Positions 34,405-45,106 of a stretch of DNA of 64,000 nt are shown here, piece by piece. The notes beneath the pieces were generated by a model. It did not search any database. It saw only the letters and a program-made list of their open reading frames with translations, and was not told where the DNA came from. Within the stretch, counting starts at the first letter, position 1; each line of letters opens with the position of its first letter. The stretch comes from Cristatella mucedo (Eukaryota > Bryozoa > Phylactolaemata > Cristatellidae). The stretch is taken from the NCBI GenBank assembly GCA_009760855.2, contig WPIO01000060.1, positions 201,501 through 265,500 on the forward strand. The letters run 5' to 3'. A program made the translations under genes and the position numbers.

Positions 34405-34640
34405 TTCGTCCTTGATGTGCTTTTGCGTGCTGACACTGTGCATGCTGCCACTAACCACATTTGTATGCTGACCCTGTGCATGTCACCCCTAACCATGTTA
34501 TTCATTTTGTTTGTTTTTCAAGCATGATTTTACTTACCATTCAATTGCATTTCCCTTTGCAGCAAATGTAAAGCGCCTAGAAAGAGATTAAGTTCTCTGA
34601 TGGCGCTTTATCAAGTGCATTATTACTATTATTATTATTA
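33193..34640 (+). mobile_element. LINE-A copy, 5'-truncated, with complete 3' end
   Basis: Includes the reverse-transcriptase frame, a 3' UTR of about 235 bases with short internal repeats, the family stem-loop (arms GCGCC/GGCGC and AGAGA/TCTCT at about 34572-34610), and a terminal run of ATT units. Its 5' end abuts the 5' end of an inverted LINE-A copy at 33190. Ending in short microsatellite-like repeats rather than poly(A) is typical of the L2/CR1 group. Confidence 0.88.
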
Positions 34641-35213
34641 TTATAGTTACAAGAGAAAATGAGTTATTGCTGATGGAACTTCAGACAAAGGCTGCCAAAG
34701 GCATCTTTCTGTGTCGTCTTGCCTCTTATCTGCTTAGGAACTTTCTCCAGATACTCTTAAAAATTTTCTCACCTTGATCTAATGCAAACTTATGTGGGTC
34801 GCACCTTTTCTGTGCATTCTTCATCCGAGGGTTGCATGCTTATGCCCACCTGATTTACGACTTCGTTTTAATTGGTTACGCCCAATCGTGCCGGCCCTTC
34901 GGCGACTCCATTTTTCTCACGTCCCCCCCTCCCGCTGGCTATGGGTGTTGCCGCAGGTCTCGGTTGCTGCGACGCATTTGTAACGGACGTAGCTCCTGAC
35001 GTAGCATCTTTCGAGCTGCACAAGTGATGCTCTGAGTCTGATCGGCACCGCCTGATTTTTGTGCCTCACCCGGCTGCTGTGGCCGCCAGAGTACGAGTTT
35101 GTTTCTTGGGACGAGCCTGCGGAGTCGTCGCTCTCTTCTCGGTCTACCTGCGTTGCCTAAACGGTTTACTTTCTGGAGCGCCAGGCGTTTCGATTTTCGA
35201 CTGCAGCCAGACT

Positions 35214-38200
35214 ATGGTGTCGCACCTAAGCACCGCCATCTCCGACCTGGTTCTGGCCTTGACGGCGGTGAATGCTGCTTGGCAGCTGCCGCCGTTTGCC
35301 GGCATCCTCTATGGAAGGATGGGCTTTTTGCTAATCGCAATCGCCGCCACGCTCGGCGTCTTTCGCTTTGCTTTATCTTTCCCAGGTAAGTCCTGGCTAG
35401 AGTCCAGTCTATTGAGCCTGGGCGTTCTGCCCGTGTATTTATTTCATCAGCGGTTCATGTGCGCTTTCCGTGGTCGAAAGCTGTTACTTACTGTCAAATG
35501 AAAGCAATCGGCGAGCGCTCGTCGTAGCCCGATTCGTCGTTCGTCTGGTGCCGCTCTATCGCATAAAAATAATGCGAGAAATTTTCTTGTGTGAACGAGT
35601 TTAACAGCTCAGGTTCTGTTTTGTTTGAAGTTGCTGCGTTTCATTTCCGTCATAAATACCGTTTAGCGTGCCGTGCATCGTTTAACCTTCCACACTTTAC
35701 AGAATGTTTATAATCACGGTTTGCAGCCATAACGAAAAAAGGCGAGATCGAGAACTGCTGTAACAGCAAGTACACTGTCCTCTAGCGTTGAGCTGACAAC
35801 TAAGGCCGGGAATTTAGCCAGAAAGTGTAAAGTGCCTTGAAAGAGATTGAGTTTTCTGAGGGCGCTGTATCAAATGTGTTATTACTATTGTTATTAGCTG
35901 TATCCTTGTGTACAGGTTTTAGCCTCTTTGTTGGCTTTGCTCCTGGTCAGCGTTGAGGCCATCGTAAAGGTCTATGAGACATACAGGTGTATATGAACAC
36001 ATTTTAATTGCATTCTTACGTGGCTTATGTTTTAGACTGGTATATTACCTTATCAGCATGCAATACTGTTTTTTACTCGTGTTCCATTACGAGATTTGCA
36101 CTCTAAGCATTGGTCGTGGAAGATCTGTAACCGTTTTATGTTAACCATGTCATGTCAACTTTTCGTAATTGCTGCTTTTGCAATAAAATATCAAAGATAA
36201 TTGTTGTTGACCACGTCCCAAAAGTGATTTAGCATCGATGGGCTTGACCGACTGCACATTACTAGCCAGAGGTCCCGGTAAGCCTGTGGCTACTAGTATG
36301 GTTAAGCCTGCCGGTCACAGTGCGATTCTCTTGCATTCTTTGCTTGCTTTTGCATAATAATAATAATAATGATAATACACTTGATAAAGCACCCTAAGAG
36401 AACTCAATCTCGATAGTGTGCTGGCCACTAACCATCTGTTATCGTTTCTCTTGCATCGAGTTGTAAACGCCCTGGCTCGAGAAACGACCCATCATTATTG
36501 TTATTATTATTATCCGATAGCAGCAAGCTTAGGTTTGCTGCTCGGGTCTCTGGAGACCTGCAACTCGCTGGAGTTCTCTAGGTGCATACTGAGAGTGCAT
36601 GCTTGAAGCCCGAAACGCCCCTTCTACCTGGCCCCCTTGGGGCCATCCGAGATTTAGCCCCCCCCCGTATGGGGAAGGGGTCAGCCAGCTACGATTCCTT
36701 GGTTTGTCGAGGGCAGCCAGCTTGCCCTACGTGCGAGACTACAGAGATCAACGTCCGGACACCCACTTGCATGGTTGCAGCGTGCGAGAAAGGATCGCCT
36801 GCTGGAGGACTCGAGTGCCCACGCTCTGCTGGGTCGTGATGTGCAGCTCAATCAGCAGCCAAGAAACAATTTCCTTCTTTTCTTCCAGCTCGTTAATTTA
36901 TTCTACGATGGAGTATCAGCCGCCCTGCTAGCCCTACTGGGTCGCCTTGATGCAGTTAAATGACCTGTCGCTGGCCCTGCTCTGCTTGCGGTTTGTGCGC
37001 ATGGTCCCACACATGTAGTACAAAGAGACAATGAGAAGACAAAGAAACATAGTGCCACCTGTGCATCTGCTGGTTGGTGAAACTCGTGCTTGTGATGTGG
37101 GCCATCGTTGATGCTATGAACTCTTGGAACTTTATGAACTTGCTCGGGTTTTGCATTAGGGATGGACTGATGGTTAGAGTGACAAGTCTACTGCAGTAAA
37201 AAAAAATGCACCTCGGTGTGCTGCTGAGTGCACGTGCCGAAGAGCCAAGCGCTGATTAGCCGCTGGCTGAAAAACACGGGACGTACATCGAGGATAAACA
37301 CCCTGGGCACTGAGACACTCAGTGACAAGTACACTAGCAGCCCGATGTTTTAACTTTTTGCATCAAAGCCTGTGTGATCATGCGCTCCCACCCAGAAATA
37401 AAGTTGCATTGTGTAGGCAAAAAAATTTCAGCCGCTGCCTGTTTGCGCTAGCGGTCGCACTGGTTTGGCCCAGTGTTTAAGGTGGTCACCTCGAACCAAG
37501 GTCAAGGTGAATGTGTTTGATGGCTGGGGTCGTGGGCTCGAGTTCCTTGGCATATGGGAAGTGCTTGAACAGAGATTAATATAGCAATAATAATAATATG
37601 TGTTTATAGCACCCTCAGAGAACTGAATCTCTTTCTTGGCACTTTGCATTTGCTGCAAAGGAAGCATGATCGAATGGTTAGTTGTAGCATGCTCAATGGC
37701 AACAAGCATAACATGGTTAGAGGTGACATGCACATTAAGTTCTTCTAGGGCGCTATAAAAATCAATTATACTTTTTAGGTTTAGCCGTCGTAGTGGTTTC
37801 GAGCTATTAGCCTGCCGTTCGAGAATGCTTGACCTTTCCTCGAAGTTACCAGCCGATCAGGGTCGTCAGAGTTTTATTGTGCTGGCGATTTGGCAACATG
37901 GCGACGATATTCACTTGAACACACATGCACACACACACGGGCACCTCGCTTCTTTTATTGGTTCATTCTCTCGTGAACAGACCGGCCGCTGTTCAGACGC
38001 CAAGCCACCACGTAGGACGTGGGAGCTAGCGAGCACATTTCAGTTCATTTAGACCGTTGCTTTCCCGTTGCAGGTGAGCGCCTCATCTACTACCACCAGG
38101 CGGCTTCCCGCACAGCTGGCGCCGCCGGCATGGCACTGCTGGCCTCTGCTGCACTCGACGTCTGCGGCCTGCAGCTGCTCAGTCGCCTCTTTGTCGGCGC

Positions 38201-38483
38201 AGCCCTGGGCAGCCAGCTCGGCGCACGGCACCTGAGCAAGCATGCAGAGACCGCCATAGTCGGTGCCAGCGTGCTGGCCATTGGGGCTGCCTCGGTCAAG
38301 GCCGACGAGTCGAACGGCACGCTGGCGGCGGCTACGATTCTGCTCGCCGGACTTGGCGTGGGCACTGACGGCTACCTACTGGTCGTGCCTCGCGTGGACG
38401 TGTTCCACTATCTGCTGGCCGCCACCAATTGGCTGCTGCTGCAGTCCTTTCGGATTCAGACATCTGCGAAATCGACAGTCTAG
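35214..38483 (+). CDS. small multi-pass membrane protein, two coding exons
   Basis: Exon 1 is 35214-35385 (donor CCCAG|GTAAGT) and exon 2 is 38074-38483 (acceptor CCCGTTGCAG, stop TAG). The junction splits a Gly codon in phase 1 and joins SFPG to ERLIYYH in one open frame. The product is 193 residues. Hydrophobic segments lie near residues 8-22, 36-52, 69-88, 92-108, 119-133, 141-160 and 167-183, so six or seven membrane passes are likely, with short polar loops and no obvious signal peptide or enzyme motif. The start ATG has A at -3 and G at +4 and is the first in-frame ATG. The frame stays open upstream only with a GTG at 35061. Codon use is GC-rich (many CTG, GCC, GGC), unlike the repeats around it. 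It resembles small uncharacterised TMEM-type proteins; I cannot name the family. Extra 5' non-coding exons are possible. Confidence 0.75.
35825..35900 (+). mobile_element. LINE-A 3' tail only
   Basis: GTAAAGTGCCTTGAAAGAG, AGTTTTCTGAGGGCGCTG and a TTATTA run. Confidence 0.65.
36355..36450 (-). mobile_element. LINE-A or SINE-B 3' tail only
   Basis: TAATAATAAT run, CACTTGATAAAGCACCC, AGAGAACTCAATCTC. The second arm is decayed. Confidence 0.6.
37455..37590 (+). mobile_element. SINE-B copy in the membrane-protein intron
   Basis: Head CCAGTGTTTAAGGTGGTCACC, GGGCTCGAGTTCC and GCATATGGGAAGTGC. The second stem arm is missing, and the copy runs straight into an inverted LINE-A tail. Confidence 0.65.
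37590..37760 (-). mobile_element. LINE-A 3' end in the membrane-protein intron
   Basis: Reverse stem-loop TAGCACCCTCAGAGAACTG, CTTGGCACTTTGCATTTGC, then the 3' UTR landmark TGGCAACAAGCATAACATGG. Confidence 0.7.
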
Positions 38484-39022
38484 CTAGACAAGCTACCCGT
38501 TGCTGGCCGGCTAGAGAGTGATGCAATTGGCGTGGCACGCCGGTTGGCCGCAGCTGCAGGAGCGTGCACTGTGCATCCAATGAATTGATTCCAATCTTGC
38601 GATGTCTCTGAAGGCAGTGCCGGCAGGTGTTCTTTCAAGTCACCTAAAGTAAATTATCGGAAGTGTAAACTACAAAATTACACTGTTACCGTGCAGGTTG
38701 TCAGCAGTCTGTTTGTAGTGCACGCACCTGCTGCACACACCCAATAGGCCAGCTTTATTAGGGGGAGGGGTTTGCTAGGAGGGGAGAGAGAGAGGAAGGG
38801 GAGAGAGAGAGGAAGGAGAGAGAACTTGCCTAAAATTCTACAGCTGGCCATCTAATGGATTAGCAATCCTCAGCTCAACAGGGCAACTTTCACATAGTCA
38901 GCCTACTAGAGACTAGTAGGCTAGCTGAGATCTACAACACAAAGGACAGTTGTAGTGTCAACTCACTTAAGTTCTTAGAAAGAGCAACTCGTTTGGGCCT
39001 TCACTAAACCCACCGAGACATT

Positions 39023-39024
<2 letters not shown>
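38484..39024 (+). other. 3' flank of the membrane-protein gene
   Basis: Likely contains its 3' UTR. The first canonical AATAAA I see on the plus strand is at 39302-39307, about 820 bases past the stop. Otherwise an A/G-rich patch. Confidence 0.35.

Positions 39025-39096
<72 letters not shown>
39025..39096 (+). repeat. (TC)36 array
   Basis: 72 uninterrupted bases of TC. A G/A-rich stretch (GGGGAGAGAGAG units) lies upstream at 38764-38821. Confidence 0.95.
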
Positions 39097-39102
<6 letters not shown>

Positions 39103-39307
39103 ATTGCCGATTCCTCTCCGAGATATAAGAAATGGGTATGGGGAGCTCAGGGCAGGGCAGTGCGTACTGGAGCGATTGATGAAGGCCGTGCAGAGGAAGT
39201 AGTTGCATTAGCCGGCAGCCGGTTTCCGACAAAATGTTTTTACAGAAAACTTTACAGCTTTTTTTGGCGCCAGCATATAAGCATCCGTGAATTATATAAA
39301 TAATAAA

Positions 39308-40514
39308 TGGCAAGAAACTTTATTTGGCGAGCGGAAATTTGTCACCTTACCTTCAAGAACTCTGGTGCTGTGTTTACATGCGAAATGAGAAGCTTAACGT
39401 TTGTTTTGATCTCGACAGGCTTGTCTCTGCTTTGTCGGCCTTGCACATCTTAAAGATGATTTCCACGGACTAATTTTCGCACTTGCATTTGTAAATTGCC
39501 TACATACAAGGGCGTAAGGGATCGGCTGGGTGCGATCTACAATTTGATACTATCTCAACCAAACGTGGTTATTCCCTGTTATTGTAATCTGCAGTAATAT
39601 AAACTAAAGTTTCCGTTGCAGGCACCTGTACTGTTACATGATATACTTCTATGAACATTAATCTAAGACGCTATGTCCGTCTAACCCTGACTAATTTGGA
39701 TGCCGGCATAACGCCCGCTGTACCTGCAAGCCTGCCGTGCACTCCGTACCAAATCATAATCTATTTTTTTAAATATAATTTTTCTGATTTGAATCAAAAT
39801 TTTAGCGGATCCATAACTATTTTTCTATTTCTCTTCCTCTAATCATTTAGGAAAAGACAGTTTACTCAAGGACAATAATACAACTTTAAATGCGTTACCT
39901 CGCGACATGTACGCGGTTCCTCTACGTTTCGGCATCGCCAGTCCAGTTCGTGATGCATGCAAATGCAGCACGAGGGTCAGTCAGACGACTCGTCAAGTTA
40001 TATGCCGAGCTCGTAAAGGTGCTGTTCGCTGACGGTAAAGCCCCTGATGCATGTCAAAGGCTAGGGAGTGGCAGCTACATTCGCGCATTCTCTCTCGGCG
40101 TATACCAATAGCCAACGGATTTTACCTAACCTTTATCCTCTGCGAAACTAAGAATGATATTAATCTTATATCGACTATGGCTACAGGTCTATCTGTTCCT
40201 GTGTTGTGACAAATTAAGGATGTTCTAGTTGAGCCAGCTTACTTGCAACCTCGTCCTTATAACTTCGACCTTGCATTGAAGCAGAAATACAGCCCTTTTG
40301 GTTTTCATGTAGCCAGCTATCAAAAATCGATAGGAATTGATTTAAAATCGGAAAAAATTGGTTAAGCAAGGTGATATGAAAATGCCGGCAATAATGTGGC
40401 AGTTAACTAGGTCATTCAAAAGAGCCAGTACAGCTGGGGTCCCTACCAGGAAGACCCTCAGGCAGCACTCATCGATCATCAACGAATGCGAGCCAAATCC
40501 TCCGTTCAAGCGAG
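39308..40514. other. AT-rich, nothing recognised
   Basis: No long open frames or clear repeat copies. Confidence 0.4.
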
Positions 40515-40665
40515 GCCCGCCATAGCCAAGCCACTACGTAAGATTCAGGCCCTTCACGCATGATGGATTTCTAAGGTTCGAGTTCCACTGTAGCCGACAA
40601 TTCTTTTATTGCCTGCTGCAAAGGCGGTAATACTTGCCATGGCTTCTCTGCTACTAAATACAGAA
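40515..40665 (+). mobile_element. SINE-A copy, degenerate
   Basis: Head CACTACGTAAGATTC, B-box-like GGTTCGAGTTCC and the body CTGCAAAGGCGGTAATAC are recognisable; many changes. Confidence 0.45.
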
Positions 40666-40671
40666 AATAAG

Positions 40672-40888
<217 letters not shown>

Positions 40889-41282
40889 TTGAGAGACTAG
40901 CCTAAAACCGAGAAAAATAGCACGATATCAAGATTCGACATGCCGAACTGTAAGTTTACCTTATACCTGTAAATGTAAATTTAAGCTAAGTACAATATTT
41001 ATTTCTTTATATCTTAAATTAATTTACTTCAATTACTTAATAAAAAATACGCAAAAATTTGTAAATGCTGAATTTCAATCGTTTTTGCAACAAATACCCT
41101 CGTAGTTCAGTGTTATTTATGAAGATATTTATTTATAAAAATTTATAAAGATAAAAAGCTGTTTGTGGTGTTTTACTAAGTCAATTCCCCCATACACTCG
41201 ACTCCTTTCAGCTCGTTCATTTTTGTGCACTCCTTTACCTCTATCACTTCCTTTCATTACAATTCGTGTTTCACTGCACTTA

Positions 41283-41450
41283 TTGGTTCATAGGGGTCGT
41301 GACAGCCCAGGAGGTAAGATGCTCGCTCTTTACGACCGAGATCGTGGGTTTAAAACCTGAAGTAGGTGATACTGTATTGTCAACTGCAAGCTGTGATAAC
41401 AGCCGATAAGGCTCTTCGGTCGCTATACAAATAAGGCTGTTAAATCAACC
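41283..41450 (+). mobile_element. SINE-A copy
   Basis: GTGACAGCCCAGGAGGTAAG head, a B box changed to GGTTTAAAACC, then GCCGATAAGGCTCTTC and AAGGCTGTTAAATCAAC. Confidence 0.6.
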
Positions 41451-41872
41451 AATATGTTTTGGCTGCAATTAAGTTCTCGCCATAATTCAGGGCCTACTTA
41501 TGAAAAACCACCACAGCCAAAATTGTCACTTGTTTGCAAAATCGCATCTAGATTATTGCAATCAATTCTTGGATGAAGAGGGACGTGTGATCTCTTCTTT
41601 GGCCAGAACAGAATAGTTGGTCAGCTGATCTTCGTCTTAGGAAGCGGGATCTCCATCCTTTTTTCCGTCGCCTGATGTAAGGCTTCGGAAGCAGCTTCTG
41701 CTATCCGAACTAGGTTTTAGGTATCCTCTCCCTGGTTACCTCTTAGTTACCAAACTACCCCTACTATTCGCCTGGCATTGTCAAGCCCACGCCAGGCGAA
41801 TTACAGCGACAGAGTATAGCCGAACGTAAATGATGAACTGCACAGAAAGAGAGAGCCAATGACTAGTGCTTG

Positions 41873-41975
41873 GATAATAATAATAATAATAATTATTATA
41901 ATAATGCACTTGATAAAGCGCCCTCAGAGAACTCAATCTCTCTCTCTAAGCGCTTTACATTTGCTGCAAAAGGTA
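41873..41975 (-). mobile_element. LINE-A 3' tail
   Basis: ATAAT repeats, GCACTTGATAAAGCGCCC, AGAGAACTCAATCTCTC, AAGCGCTTTACATTTGC: a near-perfect reverse stem-loop. Confidence 0.75.
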
Positions 41976-42339
41976 GTGCTTGGATATATGTGCGTGCGTG
42001 CGTGCATGTGCCTCAGAGCGTCACTGTGAATTGCTCTTTGATACAATACATGCCACTTACTCTTTTGTAACAATTCTCTTGCAGGGAGTTGTGGAGTACG
42101 TGAATGCAGATTACGTTCTCTTACGGAGCTATGCAAACCACCTCTCATCATTATTATTAATTTAGGTAGCGGTACAACACTGGCTACATGTGCAAACCCG
42201 ACGTCTGTACCGTACTTGATGGAAAAACCATACAAATTTCAAAATAACAATCTTTTGACCACCGAAATAATTTTTGTTATGGAATAACATCCATTTTCTT
42301 TTTTACTTTAAGCATAAAGGATTAGGACAGCATAGATAG

Positions 42340-42640
42340 TAGAGGCTCGGGCGCGCGATGGCGGTGCGACGCAGGATGAAACCCACACAAGCGAGTTGCG
42401 GTGTTGACGACGGCGAGCTGTATTGCATTATACGCAGGCAACGCAAGCGTGCGAGCGTACATACGGATGTAGTAGCCATCGTGGAAGCAGCTCCGGAGCG
42501 CGCGGAGAGAAGAGAAAGAGAGTGGAAGGAGGGGGAGAGAGAGAGAGAGAGCAGAAATTTGCTTGCTGCAGGACTAGCGGGTCAAGCGACCACAGCTGAC
42601 CCGTTCCAGTTAAATCCAGCTTAGTTAGCCGATACTGTCC
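42340..42640 (+). other. CpG-rich patch with an 88-codon frame
   Basis: ATG at 42358 in good context (GCGATGG) opens 88 codons (starting MAVRRRMKPTQAS) to a TAG. The middle is low-complexity Arg/Glu coded by a GA repeat. No family. Could be a gene start or chance. Confidence 0.2.
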
Positions 42641-42829
42641 AACTGCATCCCGTAATGAGGCGGTACTCCGTGCGCCCGTTGGCCGGGCGGAGTGGTATGA
42701 GTCCGGATGGAGCGGAACAGCATTGGGGGGGGACGTGGCCACGCCCACAATAGCTGTTACCCAAGAACAAAAACAATTGAAATGAGTGACCAAGTTGTTT
42801 TATTATTATGACGGCTCAGATATAAAATA

Positions 42830-42910
42830 TAATTATTTGTGTAGCGCCCTAAGAGAACTTAATCTTTATTCTGGTGCTTTACATATGCCACTGGATTTGA
42901 GCCCACTACC
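42830..42910 (-). mobile_element. SINE-B fragment, tail and B box
   Basis: ATTATTTGTGTAGCGCCC, AAGAGAACTTAATCTTT and TTTACATATGCC, then TTTGAGCCCAC. The head is lost. Confidence 0.65.
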
Positions 42911-43057
42911 CGGCCGACCGCCACTATCGGCTGACACCGTGGATTGTAAACATCACGGTAGCCACGGCGACTTGGCGATACTAAAAGGGCCAAAGTCGCG
43001 CGATCTTCGGCCAGTTAAACCCTGGCGAATTGAGTGCGACCGAAGCTGTGCTGGAAG

Positions 43058-43354
43058 TATAAATTTGCTAGCGGAGCTGGTTGTAACAAGGGAAGCAACT
43101 CCCGGTTGATACGCGCAGCCAGCCTACACTCCCGAGCAGTCGGCGTCAGGCGAGCTAGTCGCATATTGGAACTGTCTGCAGCTCGTCAGCACTTTCCCCT
43201 GTGGTGTTTTAATATGGACTGTTTCTTAAACAGGTCAAAGGGACGCACTGTGTCGTAGCCAGCCATGGCAGAGCGAGTAGGTAATCTCACACGGGTCTCG
43301 AGGGATTTGATAAATCGGGCAATTCCAGCCCACAGCGACGGCGCAGACTTATTA
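43058..43354 (+). other. possible promoter and short coding start
   Basis: TATAAA at 43058-43063 is followed by CpG-rich sequence, an AG acceptor-like site near 43233 (TTTCTTAAACAG), and an ATG at 43265 in strong context (GCCAGCCATGG). The frame runs 30 codons (MAERVGNL...) to a TAG, or could splice at G|GTAATC. It resembles either a gene start or an LTR-type promoter. Function unknown. Confidence 0.2.
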
Positions 43355-43559
43355 CGCTAGAAAGGCATTCGCCTGTTGAACCGGAGAGCTACTAATAAAT
43401 AAAATCAATTTAATAGCTCAGAATAACGTATATCTCATAATCTTAATGTAAAGTATCAGCTTCCGACGTAGACGCTCGAGTGTCGGCTGCTTCGAGCACC
43501 TGCGAGCCATCTCTCAAGTCAGTCGGCCAAAGAAAGTGAAGGTAAAGGCCAATTCGGCG

Positions 43560-43665
43560 GCCTCTTTGACTTAGCGGTAGGATAGTTTTGCGCGGCTATT
43601 GCCTCGCGTGTAGCGGGCAATAAAGGATAATCCGCTGCAGGACTCCAGCCTAGGATGTCGATCGT
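43560..43665 (-). mobile_element. SINE-A fragment
   Basis: GGGCAATAAAGGATAATCC and GCTGCAGGACTCCAGCC match the body and head of reverse SINE-A copies; the tail is decayed. Confidence 0.4.
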
Positions 43666-43701
43666 ACAGTCGGAGCTCCGTGGGCTAAAACTCCCTGGGC
43701 T

Positions 43702-44060
<359 letters not shown>

Positions 44061-44407
44061 GCCTCAGGCTATAGAAATCTCAGAAAATTCGCATATCAAT
44101 CTCGATAAAAAAAAATCCGCCGACTTACTAGCGGGCAGCGACTCGAGAGGCTTCGCCGCGTTTTCGCTTAGTAACGCTTCAATATAAAGTGGCCTGTGTT
44201 TGGGTGCACGCGGCCGTAGCAAATGTACCTGTACCGCTGCTTTGCTCTTGGGCTACTGCCGAACCGGTCGGCATCTCAAGAAATCAATTGAGAACTAAGC
44301 TAGTCTAAAAAACCGGGAGGAACAGTTGCGTTAGTGCAAATGAGACAGAAAGACGGAACATGCAGTTGTTACAGAAACTCGCCGAGCCTGAAAGCGCCGG
44401 CCGAGAG

Positions 44408-44451
44408 GTGGAGCCACCGCAGGAGCCAGCGGGGAGCTGCGGTGGCTCCAC
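44408..44451. repeat. perfect 14-bp inverted repeat, GC-rich
   Basis: GTGGAGCCACCGCA at 44408-44421 and TGCGGTGGCTCCAC at 44438-44451, 16-base loop. It sits in a GC-rich patch (44390-44560) with no recognised gene. Confidence 0.9.
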
Positions 44452-44854
44452 GCTCAGCGTGCTGCAGCTGCTAGGAGCCGTCCGGGCTACTAGTGAAGGC
44501 CGCAGGCAAGGCCCGCGCTGACGCACCAAGGCTGCCAAAGCTTTATCGCTCCTAAGCAAACAGGTCCCACGCATGACTGCGATAAACTGCGATACAGCTG
44601 CCATTTCCACAAGAAGCTTTAGAAAAAATCTGCGTTTTTTATTCTAAGCTATACAAAATAGTGTTGCCGACTAACCCACGAATTTTCATGAAATTTCGCA
44701 GGCACGTACTCGTACTAAAGCCTTCACTGGTCGGGGCCGTCCAGCCTGTTTATACATTCGAGCGGCGATACGGATACATTTCCACAGAATGCTTCGCCCA
44801 AAGCGATTTTCATTTCAAATAATAGGGAACAGTATGCCAAGTTTACCAATCGCG

Positions 44855-44995
44855 GGTTTGACCCTGCGGTTAAGGTGCTCGCCCCCGACCAAGGTTTGGC
44901 CGAGGTTGTGAGCTCGAGACCCATGGCATAAGTGAAGGGCCTAAATAGAGATTAAGTTCTCTTAGGGCACTTTACAAATAATTTATATTTGTATT
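44855..44995 (+). mobile_element. SINE-B copy interrupting the 175-bp satellite
   Basis: GCGGTTAAGGTGCTCGCC, GACCAAGGTTTGGCC, GGTTGTGAGCTCGAGACCC and a stem-loop with AGAGATTAAGTTCTCT, then TTTACAAATAATTTATA. Confidence 0.8.
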
Positions 44996-45008
44996 ATATA
45001 CATATATA

Positions 45009-45027
45009 TGTGTGTGTGTGTTTATGT

Positions 45028-45080
<53 letters not shown>

Positions 45081-45106
45081 CGCGCGCGCGTGTGGGCGTG
45101 TGTGTG
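45009..45106 (+). repeat. GT array
   Basis: GT run ending in GGGCGCGCGCGCG and GTGTGGGCGTG; follows a SINE-B tail directly, as if seeded by it. Confidence 0.9.

Larger units (their letters stand above)
35386..38073 (+). other. intron of the membrane-protein gene, with repeat insertions
   Basis: A 2.7-kb intron. It holds LINE-A 3' tails at 35825-35900 (+) and 36355-36450 (-), a SINE-B (+) at 37455-37590 running directly into a LINE-A 3' end (-) at 37590-37760, and a GC-richer stretch at 36580-36965 with overlapping short open frames of no recognised family. The adjoining SINE-B and LINE-A tails are inverted copies of the same sequence. Confidence 0.65.

Noticed and set aside
30580-34640. Single LINE insertion with 5' inversion (twin priming)
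   Set aside because: Each half has its own complete 3' tail and the two copies differ by a large deletion, so they are two insertions or a rearrangement.
38049-38580. Minus-strand and alternative plus frames at 38.0-38.6 kb
   Set aside because: Shadows of the GC-rich second exon of the membrane-protein gene.
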